From positions 167,809 to 231,808 of the forward strand of contig JBEANL010000001.1 of the NCBI GenBank assembly GCA_041165405.1: 64,000 bases of DNA. Reading direction: 5' to 3'. Positions within the stretch are counted from its first letter, which is position 1. Each line of letters begins with the position of its first letter. The stretch is from Methylopumilus sp009926035. Its GTDB lineage: Bacteria > Pseudomonadota > Gammaproteobacteria > Burkholderiales > Methylophilaceae. The position numbers and the translations under genes were made by a program. Positions 1 to 7,964 of the stretch are shown piece by piece. Below the pieces are notes generated by a model. That model made no database searches. It saw only the letters and a program-made list of their open reading frames with translations, and was not told where the DNA came from.

Positions 1-372
1 GTATCAAGTTACGCAGGCATTCCATTAACACATAGAGATTATGCGCAATCATGTACTTTTGTTACAGGCCATATGAAAGATGAAAAGCTGATGCTTGAAT
101 GGGATTCATTAGCAAAGCCTAATCAAACAATAGTGGTTTATATGGGCCTTTTAGCGCTTTCGCAAATATGCGATCAACTTATTAAACACGGTGCTTCTAA
201 AAATTTACCGATTGCAGTTGTAGAACAGGGGACAACCTCAAGTCAAAAAGTTGTTACAGGCAGTCTTTTGAATATCGTTCAAAAAGTAAAAAGCGAAAAA
301 TTAAAATCACCATCACTTATTATTATTGGTAATGTTGTTAAACTTCGAAGAAAATTAAATTGGTTTAATTAG
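1..372 (+). CDS. cobA: Uroporphyrinogen-III C-methyltransferase, C-terminal part (5' truncated)
   Basis: The frame is open from base 1 to a TAG at 370-372, so the gene begins outside the window. The 123 visible residues match the C-terminal half of SAM-dependent uroporphyrinogen-III methyltransferases (CobA / CysG C-domain): AGIPLTHRDYA, then TGH near residue 23, VVYMG near residue 47, and the late VEQGTT segment. The enzyme makes precorrin-2 for siroheme or cobalamin. The first ATG (73) is internal and not the start. The stop overlaps by 4 bases the stop of the convergent histidine kinase gene. Whether the missing N-terminus carries a CysG-type fusion cannot be seen. Confidence 0.85.
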   Translation, partial: VSSYAGIPLTHRDYAQSCTFVTGHMKDEKLMLEWDSLAKPNQTIVVYMGLLALSQICDQLIKHGASKNLPIAVVEQGTTSSQKVVTGSLLNIVQKVKSEKLKSPSLIIIGNVVKLRRKLNWFN

Positions 373-1685
373 CTTTCGCTTACTAAAGGTAAGGTGATTT
401 TAACTTCAAGACCTTTTTTGGGTCGATTAGATATCGTAAGTTTTCCATCATGTGACTGAGTAATACGTTCTGCTATGGCAAGACCCAGGCCGCAACCTTC
501 GCTATTTCCCCTGGCTTCATCCAAACGCTCAAAGGGCTTAAGAAGGCGCTTAATTTCTTGAGGTGGTATACCAGGACCGTCGTCTAGGACACTAATCGTA
601 ATGCTGTCCTTATTTTTTTTAAGTGTAATTAATACTTCTCCTTTTGAATATGAGAACGCATTATTGATTAAATTATCAAATAGTCTTCTAAATGAAACGG
701 GCCTGATGTCATAAAAAATAGGTATTTTAAGATTACTTACCAAAACAATATTGTGATTAAGTATTTTGTGTTGTTCTTTTATGTGGCTAAAAAAATCATT
801 TAAATTTGTTAATATTTTGCTTTCTTGATCAAAGCCCCGAACGTAATCCATGAATTGGTTAAGAATGCTGTCTATTTCAGTTATATCCTCTTCCATACTT
901 TTTTTAAGTTTGACAGCTATTTTTTCCGGAAGCATTTCGATAGCAATTCTAAGTCTCGTGAGCGGAGTTCTTACATCATGTGAGATGCCTGCGAGAAGAA
1001 GTTTTCTTTCTTGTTCTACCTTATTAAGGCCTTCCGCCATTTCGTTAAATGTCTGACTCATGGCTTGAAATTCAGTCACACTATCTAAAGGAAGTTTTTT
1101 GGGAAACTCACCTTTTTTTAGTTGTTCTGTGGCTTGAATTAAGAGATTCAAAGGCCGATTAATCCTTGTTGCAGTAGCGTATGAGCCAATAATTGAAAGA
1201 CCAGCAACAATGATTCCCCAACCAATCCAATGCCACGGGAAAGGCCTATCACCTGGCGTAGGAATTACCACCCAAAATTCATCTTGATCAATAGAGAAGC
1301 TTACCCAAAGACCCGGGATGCCATAGTGATCGGTAATTACAATTGTATTTTCACCGAGTCTTTCTTTTAACTTTTCTACAACAACTTGCAAGAAAGGATC
1401 TGGAGCTAGAGGTTCAATATCCTCGAAATAATATGCAGGGTAAATTCTGACGTCGCCTTTGGTGGATAACTCTGACAGAAGCTCAAGTCTTTTATCTTCT
1501 CTTGATGATATAAGAGAAGCTCTTGTAAAATTAACCACCGTTTCGATTTCTTGAGCTACCGCTTCGGCTCTGGGACCTCTTTCGAAATAATCAAATATGC
1601 GGATTGATACAATCTGCGCAATGATAAGCACTGTTGCGATAAGAATAAGAAATCTAGCAAGAAGTGTATTGGGAATAAATTTCAA
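369..1685 (-). CDS. OmpR-family sensor histidine kinase (EnvZ-like)
   Basis: A 438-residue inner-membrane kinase. There is a membrane segment at about residues 8-28, a periplasmic sensor region at about 30-150, a second membrane segment at about 151-172, a HAMP linker, then HisKA with GISHDVRTPLTRLR (phospho-acceptor His236). The HATPase domain shows the N box (FDNLINNAF) and G1 box (DDGPGIP). It would phosphorylate the regulator encoded just upstream, which it overlaps by 4 bases (ATGA), so the two are translationally coupled. Architecture and pairing resemble EnvZ, but the stimulus cannot be read from sequence, so no symbol is assigned. Confidence 0.9.
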   Translation of the reverse strand: MKFIPNTLLARFLILIATVLIIAQIVSIRIFDYFERGPRAEAVAQEIETVVNFTRASLISSREDKRLELLSELSTKGDVRIYPAYYFEDIEPLAPDPFLQVVVEKLKERLGENTIVITDHYGIPGLWVSFSIDQDEFWVVIPTPGDRPFPWHWIGWGIIVAGLSIIGSYATATRINRPLNLLIQATEQLKKGEFPKKLPLDSVTEFQAMSQTFNEMAEGLNKVEQERKLLLAGISHDVRTPLTRLRIAIEMLPEKIAVKLKKSMEEDITEIDSILNQFMDYVRGFDQESKILTNLNDFFSHIKEQHKILNHNIVLVSNLKIPIFYDIRPVSFRRLFDNLINNAFSYSKGEVLITLKKNKDSITISVLDDGPGIPPQEIKRLLKPFERLDEARGNSEGCGLGLAIAERITQSHDGKLTISNRPKKGLEVKITLPLVSES

Positions 1686-2401
1686 TGTGCAGTATCACCA
1701 TCTGGAACAAAGATATACCCGAAGCCCCACATAGTCTGAAGAAATTTGGGGCTTGTATGATCTTCTTCTAGAATTTTTCTTAATCTTGAGATTTGAACAT
1801 CGATACTTCTATCAAAAACATCAAGTTCACGACCCTTTGCTAATTGCATAATTTGATCACGAGACAAGGGCTGGCGAGGATGATCAATAAATACTTTTAA
1901 TAATTCAAATTCACCAGATGTAATGCTAATAGGAGCCCCGTTTTTTGTGAGACTTCTTGTGTCTGAACTAAATACAAAAGGACCAAACGCTAAGTTTTCA
2001 GTAGTTGAGTTTTGGGTTTGTTTTAATTCATTTCGTCTTAATACGGCATTAATACGTGCCAAAAGCTCTCGAGGGTTAAATGGTTTTGATACATAATCAT
2101 CTGCCCCCATTTCCAAGCCTACAATGCGATCAATTTCATCTCCTTTTGCCGTGAGTATGATAATAGGAGTGAAATTTCCTGAGCCTCTCAATCTTTGACA
2201 TATAGCAAGCCCACTTTCTTCCGGCATCATAAGGTCTAGGATAATGAGGCTAACTTGGTGGTTAGCAATAAATAAATCCATTTCCTTGCCGCCATTGGCT
2301 GTATGAACATTCAAGCCTTGGTCAATAAGATATTGACTTGTGAGATCTCTTATTTTTGGATCATCATCAACAATTAAAATGGATGCTGGATTCATTGCCA
2401 T
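1682..2401 (-). CDS. ompR: OmpR-family response regulator
   Basis: A 239-residue DNA-binding regulator. The N-terminal receiver has the acidic pocket VDDD (residues 11-14), phospho-acceptor Asp56 in LIILDLMMPEE and the conserved Lys in VSKPF. The C-terminal winged helix ends in the usual RISRLRKIL and TMWGFGYIF elements. It is first in a two-gene operon with the kinase. The OmpR assignment is favoured over PhoB because the partner is EnvZ-like and no phoU or pst gene is adjacent. ATG at 2401 is used; a second ATG two codons later is an alternative start. Confidence 0.85.
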   Translation of the reverse strand: MAMNPASILIVDDDPKIRDLTSQYLIDQGLNVHTANGGKEMDLFIANHQVSLIILDLMMPEESGLAICQRLRGSGNFTPIIILTAKGDEIDRIVGLEMGADDYVSKPFNPRELLARINAVLRRNELKQTQNSTTENLAFGPFVFSSDTRSLTKNGAPISITSGEFELLKVFIDHPRQPLSRDQIMQLAKGRELDVFDRSIDVQISRLRKILEEDHTSPKFLQTMWGFGYIFVPDGDTAH

Positions 2402-2472
2402 GAGTTTAATTTAAATTAGTTAGTACGAAATGAACTTAATGTATCAGTTTACATCAAACTAAATATGATCTA

Positions 2473-2491
2473 TTGTTACAAATAGAAACAA
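2473..2491. promoter_or_regulatory. Inverted repeat between ompR and the EF-hand gene
   Basis: TTGTT-N9-AACAA, a perfect 5+5 palindrome, lies in the 151-base divergent gap. It is 72 bases before the ompR start and 62 bases before the EF-hand gene. Its place fits an autoregulatory operator, but the motif is short and AT-rich and does not convincingly match an OmpR box. No other strong signal was recognised in this gap. Confidence 0.25.
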
Positions 2492-2552
2492 ATATGCATT
2501 TTTTTGTAATAAAGTATTTACATTTAGGCTTGAAGATAACAGACCTTTCCAG

Positions 2553-3074
2553 ATGAAAATCAATCAATTGCATAATTTTTTAAAACCTTTTTTATTTTGT
2601 TTTGCTGCGGTTTTTGGGCTCTCTTTAGAGGTGTTTGCTGGAGTAAATAATCAAGCCCCAAAAGCAGAATCAGAAAGCAATTCATCGGTTGCTACCGAGC
2701 TTAATAAATTAAAAGAAAGTAACGCTTTATCACCAGAAGAGCGAGCAAGGATTAGACGCGCACTTGCTGCGTACGCAAAATCTTCAGGTAAGGAAAGTAG
2801 CCTTATTGAAGAGAAACAGAGGGAAATGTTAAAAGGCTTAGAGTCACGTTTTATTGCTTGTGATGAGGACAATGATAATACACTCGATCTTTCGGAAACG
2901 ACAAAATGCTTACCCCAGGTGGCCCGTCAGTTTAATCGACTCGATCTCGACGAAAATGAAGTTATATCCTTAGATGAACTTGCTTTCTTGGCAAAAGAAT
3001 TTCAAAAAAATTACTTAGATACTAACAAACGTAAAAATAACCAAGCCTCGTCAAGTACTAAAATACCCATATAA
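2553..3074 (+). CDS. Secreted EF-hand protein
   Basis: A 173-residue protein with an N-terminal signal segment (hydrophobic residues about 11-27, possible cleavage after VFA) and a charged helical region at about 50-95. Two EF-hand loops follow. Loop 1 is DEDNDNTLDLSE (104-115), canonical with Asp at positions 1, 3, 5 and 9 and Glu at 12. Loop 2 is DLDENEVISLDE (131-142). Cys103 and Cys119 bracket loop 1 and could form a disulfide in the periplasm. The C-tail is polar. Calcium is the default ligand; the carboxylate at position 9 of loop 1 also recalls lanmodulin loops. Function unknown. The gene stands alone. Confidence 0.8.
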   Translation: MKINQLHNFLKPFLFCFAAVFGLSLEVFAGVNNQAPKAESESNSSVATELNKLKESNALSPEERARIRRALAAYAKSSGKESSLIEEKQREMLKGLESRFIACDEDNDNTLDLSETTKCLPQVARQFNRLDLDENEVISLDELAFLAKEFQKNYLDTNKRKNNQASSSTKIPI

Positions 3075-3112
3075 ATTTTCCCCTTAGTGAATCTTCGTTA
3101 AAATAGATCGCT

Positions 3113-4243
3113 ATGGCGCGCATAGAATTTCAATCTAGCTTTAAAAATATTAATCAAAAAGAATGGAATGATCTTATAAAATCAAATCCTTTTTTAAAGC
3201 TTGAATTTTTTCAATCACTTGAAGCGTCCCATTCAATAGGGGGAAGCACAGGGTGGCATCCCTTCCCGGCAATCGTCACTCATCAAGGAAGTATCATTGG
3301 TGCTTCACCTATGTTTTTAAAACAGCACTCTTACGGCGAATATGTATTTGATTGGTCTTGGGCGGAAGCTTATCAAAAATATGGGGGAAGCTATTATCCA
3401 AAAGTTGTTTCATGCATACCATTTACTCCAGCTACTGGACCAAGAGTTTTTGGATTAGATGCGTCAATTAAAAAAAATATAGTTGCGCAAATAGAAGAGC
3501 TAGCTTACGAAAATAAAATATCATCAAGTCACATTTTGTTTTGTGATGAGAGCGAGGGAGGTATATATCAAGATACAAAATGGATACCAAGAAAAGGCGT
3601 GCAATTTAAGTGGCTTAACAAAAGTTATAAAAATTTTGAAGAATTCCTATCTCAACTTTCTCACGATAAGCGAAAAAAAATAAAACAAGAAAGAAAAAAA
3701 ATTCAGGGCTTGGGCCTTAAAATTAAAAAAATAAAAGGCCCAGAAATTATAGAAGCAGATCTGGATTTTTTTTACGCTTGTTACTGCAATACCTATCAAA
3801 AACATCATTCAAATCCATACCTCACAAGAAATTTTTTTAGCCTTATCAGAGATAGCATGTCTGAGAATGTATTATTGATATTGGCTTATGAGGGCGATAT
3901 ACCTGTTGCGGGATCGTTTTTTATTTATGATGATAAAAATTTGTATGGAAGATATTGGGGGTCAAAATCCTTTTATCCTGGCTTGCATTTTGAACTTTCA
4001 TATTACCAAGGCCAGGAATTTTGTATTGAAAATGGAATAGTTGTATTCGAAGGGGGAGCGCAGGGGGAGCATAAACTTGCTAGAGGCTTTGAGCCATTCA
4101 ATACATTTTCATTTCATCGAATCTTTGATGAAAAATTTGAGTATGCAATTAAAGATTTTTTAAGAAGAGAAAAGAATGGAATTGATCAATATACAAACGA
4201 ACTTAATGAAAGAGCGCCATATAAAACCGATTTAAATCTTTAA
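3113..4243 (+). CDS. FemAB-like / GNAT-fold protein (PF04339, DUF482 type)
   Basis: A 376-residue protein that resembles the family annotated as 'peptidogalycan biosynthesis/recognition' (COG3146, PF04339). The family has a double acyltransferase fold like FemAB aminoacyltransferases. Visible hallmarks are the early SPMFLKQHSYGEYVFDWSWA block, KRKKIKQERKKI in the middle, and the C-terminal GRYWGS...FELSYYQGQEFCIENG...EGGAQGEHK block. The substrate is not established for this family. TTAAAATAG about 12-20 bases before the ATG is a possible -10 region. It converges on tRNA-Met. Confidence 0.75.
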   Translation: MARIEFQSSFKNINQKEWNDLIKSNPFLKLEFFQSLEASHSIGGSTGWHPFPAIVTHQGSIIGASPMFLKQHSYGEYVFDWSWAEAYQKYGGSYYPKVVSCIPFTPATGPRVFGLDASIKKNIVAQIEELAYENKISSSHILFCDESEGGIYQDTKWIPRKGVQFKWLNKSYKNFEEFLSQLSHDKRKKIKQERKKIQGLGLKIKKIKGPEIIEADLDFFYACYCNTYQKHHSNPYLTRNFFSLIRDSMSENVLLILAYEGDIPVAGSFFIYDDKNLYGRYWGSKSFYPGLHFELSYYQGQEFCIENGIVVFEGGAQGEHKLARGFEPFNTFSFHRIFDEKFEYAIKDFLRREKNGIDQYTNELNERAPYKTDLNL

Positions 4244-4247
4244 AAGA

Positions 4248-4324
4248 TGGTGGTGATGGAGAGACTTGAACTCTCGACCTCAGGATTATGAATCCTGCGC
4301 TCTAACCAGCTGAGCTACATCACC
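4248..4324 (-). tRNA. tRNA-Met (CAT), elongator type
   Basis: A 77-base cloverleaf read on the minus strand. The acceptor GGTGATG pairs with CATCACC, with discriminator A and an encoded CCA (4248-4250). The D arm has AGCTCAGCTGGTTAGAGC. The anticodon stem CAGGA/TCCTG encloses the CAT anticodon, and the T arm contains GTTCAAGT. G-C pairing at the first acceptor position and overall likeness to E. coli tRNA-Met-m indicate an elongator rather than an initiator. A CAT anticodon could also mark tRNA-Ile2 (lysidine), but the body fits Met better. Confidence 0.93.
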
Positions 4325-4388
4325 TTTTATGAAACAAAATAAAGCGTTGAATTATATTTTTTTAAACACCTAAAGTCAAAGGCTGATA

Positions 4389-5474
4389 TTAGACGTTAAA
4401 TCTAAAATGCATAACATCACCATCTTTAACGATATATTCCTTGCCTTCTAAGCGCATTTTCCCAGCTTCTTTAGATTTTTGTTCGCCATTGTAAGCAATG
4501 AAATCATCGTAAGAAATAACCTCAGCTCGAATAAAGCCTTTTTCAAAGTCAGTATGAATAACGCCTGCAGCTTCGGGTGCAGTTGCCCCTTTTTTTACGG
4601 TCCATGCCCTAACTTCTTTAACACCTGCAGTGAAGTATGTTTGTAATCCTAATAAGGCATAAGCTGATCTAATTACCCTATCAAGACCTGGCTCATCTAA
4701 TCCGAGCTCGCATAAGAATATAGCCTTATCCTCGTCTTCTAAATCAGCAATCTCTGCTTCAATTTTTGCGCAAATAGAAATAACAGGAAGATTTTCTTTT
4801 TGACCTAAAGCTTTCAGTGAGTCGAGTATAGGATTGTTAGTGAATCCTGTTTCATTGACATTAGCTACAAACATCACAGGCTTAATTGTAATTAAACATA
4901 AAGGTTTGATAAGTTTTATTTCATCATCGTCAAGATTTAAATTTTTAACCAATTTTCCTTGGTCGAGATGAGCAGAAATTTTTGTCAGAATTGAAACAAG
5001 TTGAATGGCTTCTTTATCACCAGATTTTGCTTTTTTATTTTCTCGCTGAAGTGTTTTATCTACCGTTTCCATATCAGCTAAAATAAGTTCTGTATTGATG
5101 ATCTCAATATCAGAAAGAGGATCTACCTTGCCAGAAACGTGAACAATGTTGTCATCTTGAAAGCAGCGAACTACATGCACTATAGCGTCAGTTTCTCTAA
5201 TATTCGCTAAAAATTTATTACCAAGACCTTCGCCTTTTGATGCTCCGGCGACAAGGCCTGCGATGTCAACAAATTCTACTATAGCTGGCTGTGTTTTTTC
5301 TGGATTAACAATAGCTTTAAGTTTTTCAATTCTAGGATCCGGCACTTCTACAATCCCAATATTGGGTTCAATGGTGCAGAAAGGATAATTTTCTGCAGCA
5401 ATACTTGCCTTAGTAATCGCATTGAATAGCGTTGATTTTCCAACGTTAGGTAATCCTACAATTCCACATTTCAT
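4389..5474 (-). CDS. ychF: Ribosome-associated ATPase/GTPase YchF (OLA1 family)
   Basis: A 361-residue Obg-related P-loop NTPase. Walker A is GLPNVGKST at residues 7-15, followed by the G2/G3 region VDIAGLVAGASKGEGLGN. The middle is coiled-coil-like, and the C-terminal TGS domain begins near TYFTAGVKEVRAWTV and ends MHFRFNV. Length matches the family (about 363). YchF binds ribosomes and prefers ATP; in E. coli it is linked to oxidative stress. It lies 13 bases after pth in the same direction, the usual pth-ychF pair. Confidence 0.97.
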   Translation of the reverse strand: MKCGIVGLPNVGKSTLFNAITKASIAAENYPFCTIEPNIGIVEVPDPRIEKLKAIVNPEKTQPAIVEFVDIAGLVAGASKGEGLGNKFLANIRETDAIVHVVRCFQDDNIVHVSGKVDPLSDIEIINTELILADMETVDKTLQRENKKAKSGDKEAIQLVSILTKISAHLDQGKLVKNLNLDDDEIKLIKPLCLITIKPVMFVANVNETGFTNNPILDSLKALGQKENLPVISICAKIEAEIADLEDEDKAIFLCELGLDEPGLDRVIRSAYALLGLQTYFTAGVKEVRAWTVKKGATAPEAAGVIHTDFEKGFIRAEVISYDDFIAYNGEQKSKEAGKMRLEGKEYIVKDGDVMHFRFNV

Positions 5475-5487
5475 AATTTATTTTTCT

Positions 5488-6063
5488 TTATTTATTGGTA
5501 TGAAGATTGAGCATCGCTTTTTCAAATTGACCTGATGCAATTTCATTAAAAAGCTGACTACTTGTTTCTATAGATTCATCAATGAGATCTCTCTCTTTAG
5601 ACGAAGGATTTTTTAATACGTAATCTACAACTAAATGTTTTTCACCCGGGTGCCCAATACCAATCTTTAAGCGCCAAAAATCTTGTGAGCCAATAGAGGT
5701 AAATATACTTTTAAGGCCATTATGTCCTCCGTGACTGCCACCAAATTTTAGTTTAGCTTGTCCAACATCTATATCAAGATCGTCATGAATGACCAGAATT
5801 TCATTTGGATTTATTTTGTAGAACTTTGTAATTGCTGCAACTGCTTTGCCACTATCATTCATAAATGTGTTGGGCTTTGCAAAATAAAATTCTTCTGTAT
5901 TCGAAGATTTTCCAAAACTTGAGAAAAATTTATCGCTATTTTGTAATTTGATATTTTGTTGGTGAGCGACAAGATCGATCCACCAAAAACCTGCATTGTG
6001 TCTGGTGTCAGAATATTTTTCGCCGGGGTTCCCCAGGCCTACAAATAATTTAATTTGGCTCAT
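5488..6063 (-). CDS. pth: Peptidyl-tRNA hydrolase
   Basis: A 191-residue Pth that releases peptides from stalled peptidyl-tRNA. It shows VGLGNPGEKY at the N-terminus, catalytic His22 in DTRHNAGFWW, the PNTFMNDSGKAV segment and HDDLD with the catalytic Asp. The ATG at 6063 is the family-typical start (MSQIKLFVGLGNPG). There is no Shine-Dalgarno: the seven bases before the ATG are the T-run and CAT that follow the rplY hairpin. It lies between rplY and ychF in the normal betaproteobacterial order. Confidence 0.97.
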   Translation of the reverse strand: MSQIKLFVGLGNPGEKYSDTRHNAGFWWIDLVAHQQNIKLQNSDKFFSSFGKSSNTEEFYFAKPNTFMNDSGKAVAAITKFYKINPNEILVIHDDLDIDVGQAKLKFGGSHGGHNGLKSIFTSIGSQDFWRLKIGIGHPGEKHLVVDYVLKNPSSKERDLIDESIETSSQLFNEIASGQFEKAMLNLHTNK

Positions 6064-6066
6064 ATG

Positions 6067-6108
6067 AAAAAATAAGGCGCACTTAATTTAAAAAAAGTGC
6101 GCCTTATT
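6067..6108 (-). terminator. Intrinsic terminator between rplY and pth
   Basis: A perfect 14-bp stem, 6071-6084 with 6095-6108 (AATAAGGCGCACTT), has a 10-base loop. On the minus strand it is followed by a run of T. The run ends three bases before the pth start codon, so the element both ends rplY transcripts and sits inside the expected pth ribosome footprint. Confidence 0.9.
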
Positions 6109-6123
6109 CGTATCAAAGTTAAA

Positions 6124-6819
6124 TTACTTAGCTTTGTCTGATTTAGCGTCTTCAGCCGGAGCTGCATCTGGAGCCTTAGCACCGTCAGCTGCTGGGGCAG
6201 CTGCATCAGCAGCACCTTCTGCTGGCTTAGCTTCAACCTCTTCAACCATGGCTCTTGGTTTAGCAACAGAAGCTACTGCTGCATCATTACCATGAGCAAG
6301 CTGAACGAATTCAACACCTTCAAGCATCTTAATTTCTGATAAATGAATTGATTGACCAATATCAATTCCTGCCAAATCAACTTCAATAAACTCAGGAAGA
6401 TTTTTTGGTAAACAAGAAATATTTGCTTCAGTCATGATATGCGAAACAATACCGCCGTTAAGTTTAACGCCCGGAGAAACTTCGGCATTAATAAAGTGGA
6501 ATGGCACTTTGACGTGAATTTTTTCATTCTCATTAACGCGTTGAAAATCAATATGCTGAATTGTATTTCTTACAGGATGCATTTGATAATCTCTTAATAA
6601 GACAGACTCTTTATTGCCTTCTAAATTAAGCGTTAAGATCGATGCATGAAATGCTTCATGTCTAAATTGTAGAAATAAAGATTTTTGTTCAAGGTCAAGA
6701 GAGATAGGCTCTTTGCCGCCACCATATAAAATTCCAGGAACACTTCCAGCGTGGCGAAGACGGCGGCTCGCACCCGTACCTTTCACATCACGTTTTGTTG
6801 CACTAATTTCAATTTTCAT
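6124..6819 (-). CDS. rplY: 50S ribosomal protein L25, long CTC-type form
   Basis: A 231-residue protein. The N-terminal L25 domain binds 5S rRNA (GASRRLRHAGSVPGILYGGG, about residues 16-35). It is followed by the TL5/CTC beta domain (FHFINAEVSPGVKLNGG, PEFIEVDLAGIDIGQSIHLSEI). A low-complexity Ala/Glu/Pro/Asp tail fills the last 45 or so residues, so this is the long form and not the roughly 94-residue E. coli form. It stands between prs and pth and has its own strong terminator. Confidence 0.95.
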   Translation of the reverse strand: MKIEISATKRDVKGTGASRRLRHAGSVPGILYGGGKEPISLDLEQKSLFLQFRHEAFHASILTLNLEGNKESVLLRDYQMHPVRNTIQHIDFQRVNENEKIHVKVPFHFINAEVSPGVKLNGGIVSHIMTEANISCLPKNLPEFIEVDLAGIDIGQSIHLSEIKMLEGVEFVQLAHGNDAAVASVAKPRAMVEEVEAKPAEGAADAAAPAADGAKAPDAAPAEDAKSDKAK

Positions 6820-6893
6820 TTACTACTCCTTAATTTAAATCTGCATTCCGCGACCAGACTGCAGCAGTTTATTGGCCAACATGACCAAATTCA

Positions 6894-7844
6894 TTATTCC
6901 ATAAAAAGAGAACTTACGGAGTCGCCTTGGCTTATTCGACGAATTGTTTCTGCCAAAAGCTCAGCAACACTAAGCTGTCTAATTTTTTTACATGCCATTG
7001 CCGCCTTACTTAGTGGAATGGTATTTGTTACAACTAATTCATCTAATTCAGATTCGGTAATAATTTTTGTGGCGTCCCCTGAAAGAATCGGGTGCGTTGC
7101 ATAAGCTACCACTTTGATAGCACCATTCTTTTTTAGAGCAGCTGCAGCTTCACAAAGTGTATTTGCAGTATCAACCATGTCATCAATAATGACGCAGCTT
7201 CTATTTTCCACTTCACCAATAATATTCATCACTTTAGACACGTTGGGCTTGGGCCTACGTTTGTCAATAATTGCAAGATCGGAGCCTAATTGTTTAGCGC
7301 AAGCTCTTGCTCTTACAACACCACCTACATCAGGTGAAACCACCACAAGATTTTTATGATTTTGTTCAAGCAAATCTTTGAGAAGTACAGGTGTTGCATA
7401 TATATTATCTACAGGAATATCAAAAAATCCCTGAATTTGGTCGGAATGTAGATCCATAGTAAGGAGTCTATTTACACCAACACTTGTTAGCATGTTTGCT
7501 ACAACTTTCGCAGTAATTGCAACGCGAGCCGATCTTGGTCTTCTGTCCTGTCTTGAGTATCCAAGGTAAGGAATTGCCGCTGTAATTCTTGATGCGGAAG
7601 ATCTCCTTAAGGCATCTACAATCACCATAACTTCCATTAAGTTATCGTTAGTAGGATGGCTTGTAGATTGAAGAACAAAAACATCTCTACCGCGAACATT
7701 TTCAAGAAGCTCAACCATAACTTCGCCATCGCTAAAACGACCTACATCGGCACGCCCAAGATGAATGCCTAAGTTACCAGCCACTTGCTCAGCAAGAAGA
7801 GGATTGGCATTCCCTGTAAATATCATGACACTATTATTGTCCAA
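6894..7844 (-). CDS. prs: Ribose-phosphate pyrophosphokinase (PRPP synthase)
   Basis: A 316-residue class I PRPP synthase that makes PRPP from ribose-5-phosphate and ATP for purines, pyrimidines, His, Trp and NAD. It shows FTGNANPLLAEQVA at the N-terminus, GRFSDGEVMVELLENVRG, the flexible loop YSRQDRRPRSARVAITAK, the PRPP-binding signature VVSPDVGGVVRARA and the pyrophosphate loop IIDDMVDTANTLC. Length is standard (315-320). It follows tRNA-Gln and precedes rplY on the same strand. Confidence 0.98.
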   Translation of the reverse strand: MDNNSVMIFTGNANPLLAEQVAGNLGIHLGRADVGRFSDGEVMVELLENVRGRDVFVLQSTSHPTNDNLMEVMVIVDALRRSSASRITAAIPYLGYSRQDRRPRSARVAITAKVVANMLTSVGVNRLLTMDLHSDQIQGFFDIPVDNIYATPVLLKDLLEQNHKNLVVVSPDVGGVVRARACAKQLGSDLAIIDKRRPKPNVSKVMNIIGEVENRSCVIIDDMVDTANTLCEAAAALKKNGAIKVVAYATHPILSGDATKIITESELDELVVTNTIPLSKAAMACKKIRQLSVAELLAETIRRISQGDSVSSLFME

Positions 7845-7880
7845 AATCTCTGTCCTAATTATGAGCGGTCTATTTAAAAA

Positions 7881-7957
7881 TGGCAGGGGAGGAAGGATTC
7901 GAACCTTCGCATGCTGGAATCAAAATCCAGTGCCTTAACCAGCTTGGCGACTCCCCT
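7881..7957 (-). tRNA. tRNA-Gln (TTG)
   Basis: A 77-base cloverleaf on the minus strand. Acceptor AGGGGAG pairs with CTCCCCT, with discriminator G and an encoded CCA at 7881-7883. The anticodon stem CTGGA/TCCAG has loop TTTTGAT, giving anticodon TTG. The T arm is AAGGTTCGAATCCTT. It lies 7 bases after ispE and 36 bases before prs, so it is probably cut from the polycistronic transcript. Confidence 0.95.
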
Positions 7958-7964
7958 ATGGTTA

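Noticed and set aside
6060..6266. 68-codon frame overlapping the end of rplY
   Set aside because: It is the +1 frame of the low-complexity rplY tail and runs through the terminator hairpin.
6751..7359. Plus-strand frames opposite rplY and prs
   Set aside because: They are mirror frames of two well-conserved genes; no independent signals.
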